Assembly (NCBI GenBank): GCA_963583595.1
Contig: CAUZWC010000206.1
Location: 1 to 5,993, forward strand
DNA length: 5,993 nt
Direction: 5' to 3'
Origin: JABIRQ01 sp963583595
GTDB taxonomy: Bacteria > Pseudomonadota > Alphaproteobacteria > CADEGL01
The position numbers and the translations under genes were made by a program. Shown in pieces: positions 5,986-5,993 of the stretch. Each line of letters begins with the position of its first letter. Positions within the stretch are counted from its first letter, which is position 1. A model generated the notes under the pieces. The model did not search any database. It was not told where the DNA came from and was given only the letters and a program-made list of their open reading frames with translations.

Positions 5986-5993
5986 TGAACGCC

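Noticed and set aside
1..5993. A new multi-gene defence, biosynthetic or mobile system
   Set aside because: The genes are mostly well-known families on alternating strands with no shared operon beyond rplY-pth-ychF, and no transposase, integrase, CRISPR repeats or toxin-antitoxin pair is visible.

Overview
The window is a high-GC, gene-dense bacterial chromosome segment. The order rplY (L25/Ctc) - pth - ychF, the protein sequences and the palindromic intergenic repeats suggest an alphaproteobacterium, perhaps in or near Rhodospirillales. That placement is inference from family resemblance, without any database search. No phage, CRISPR, tRNA, rRNA or transposase gene is visible.

Layout. Bases 1-2249 (+) hold a translation cluster: the 3' part of the ribosomal protein L25/Ctc gene (its start lies before the window), peptidyl-tRNA hydrolase, and the ribosome-associated ATPase YchF, whose start codon is one base after the pth stop. 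Bases 2272-3346 (-) hold a decayed M48 metalloprotease lipoprotein gene. The lipoprotein signal, a PDZ-like domain and the zinc-protease domain are all recognisable, but they are split by three reading-frame switches and one in-frame TAG. The protease domain itself is still open. Bases 3518-4183 (+) hold an intact dienelactone-hydrolase-family enzyme. Bases 4311-4766 (-) encode a small secreted EF-hand protein. Bases 4983-5780 (-) encode a creatininase-family metal-dependent amidohydrolase.

Non-coding parts. Two palindromic elements (4221-4261 and 4887-4947) share the same ten-base outer ends around unrelated centres. They lie on either side of the EF-hand gene. Two inverted copies of another palindromic repeat (5815-5854 and 5946-5985) occupy the leader and upstream region of the creatininase-family gene. 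A perfect 11-bp-stem hairpin (3142-3167) sits at the premature stop of the M48 pseudogene.

Function. L25, Pth and YchF all act on translation: 5S rRNA binding, recycling of peptidyl-tRNA, and ribosome-associated ATP hydrolysis. The remaining genes look like unrelated single-gene units. I found no convincing evidence of a new multi-gene system. The observations most worth a second look are the broken protease and the repeat families.
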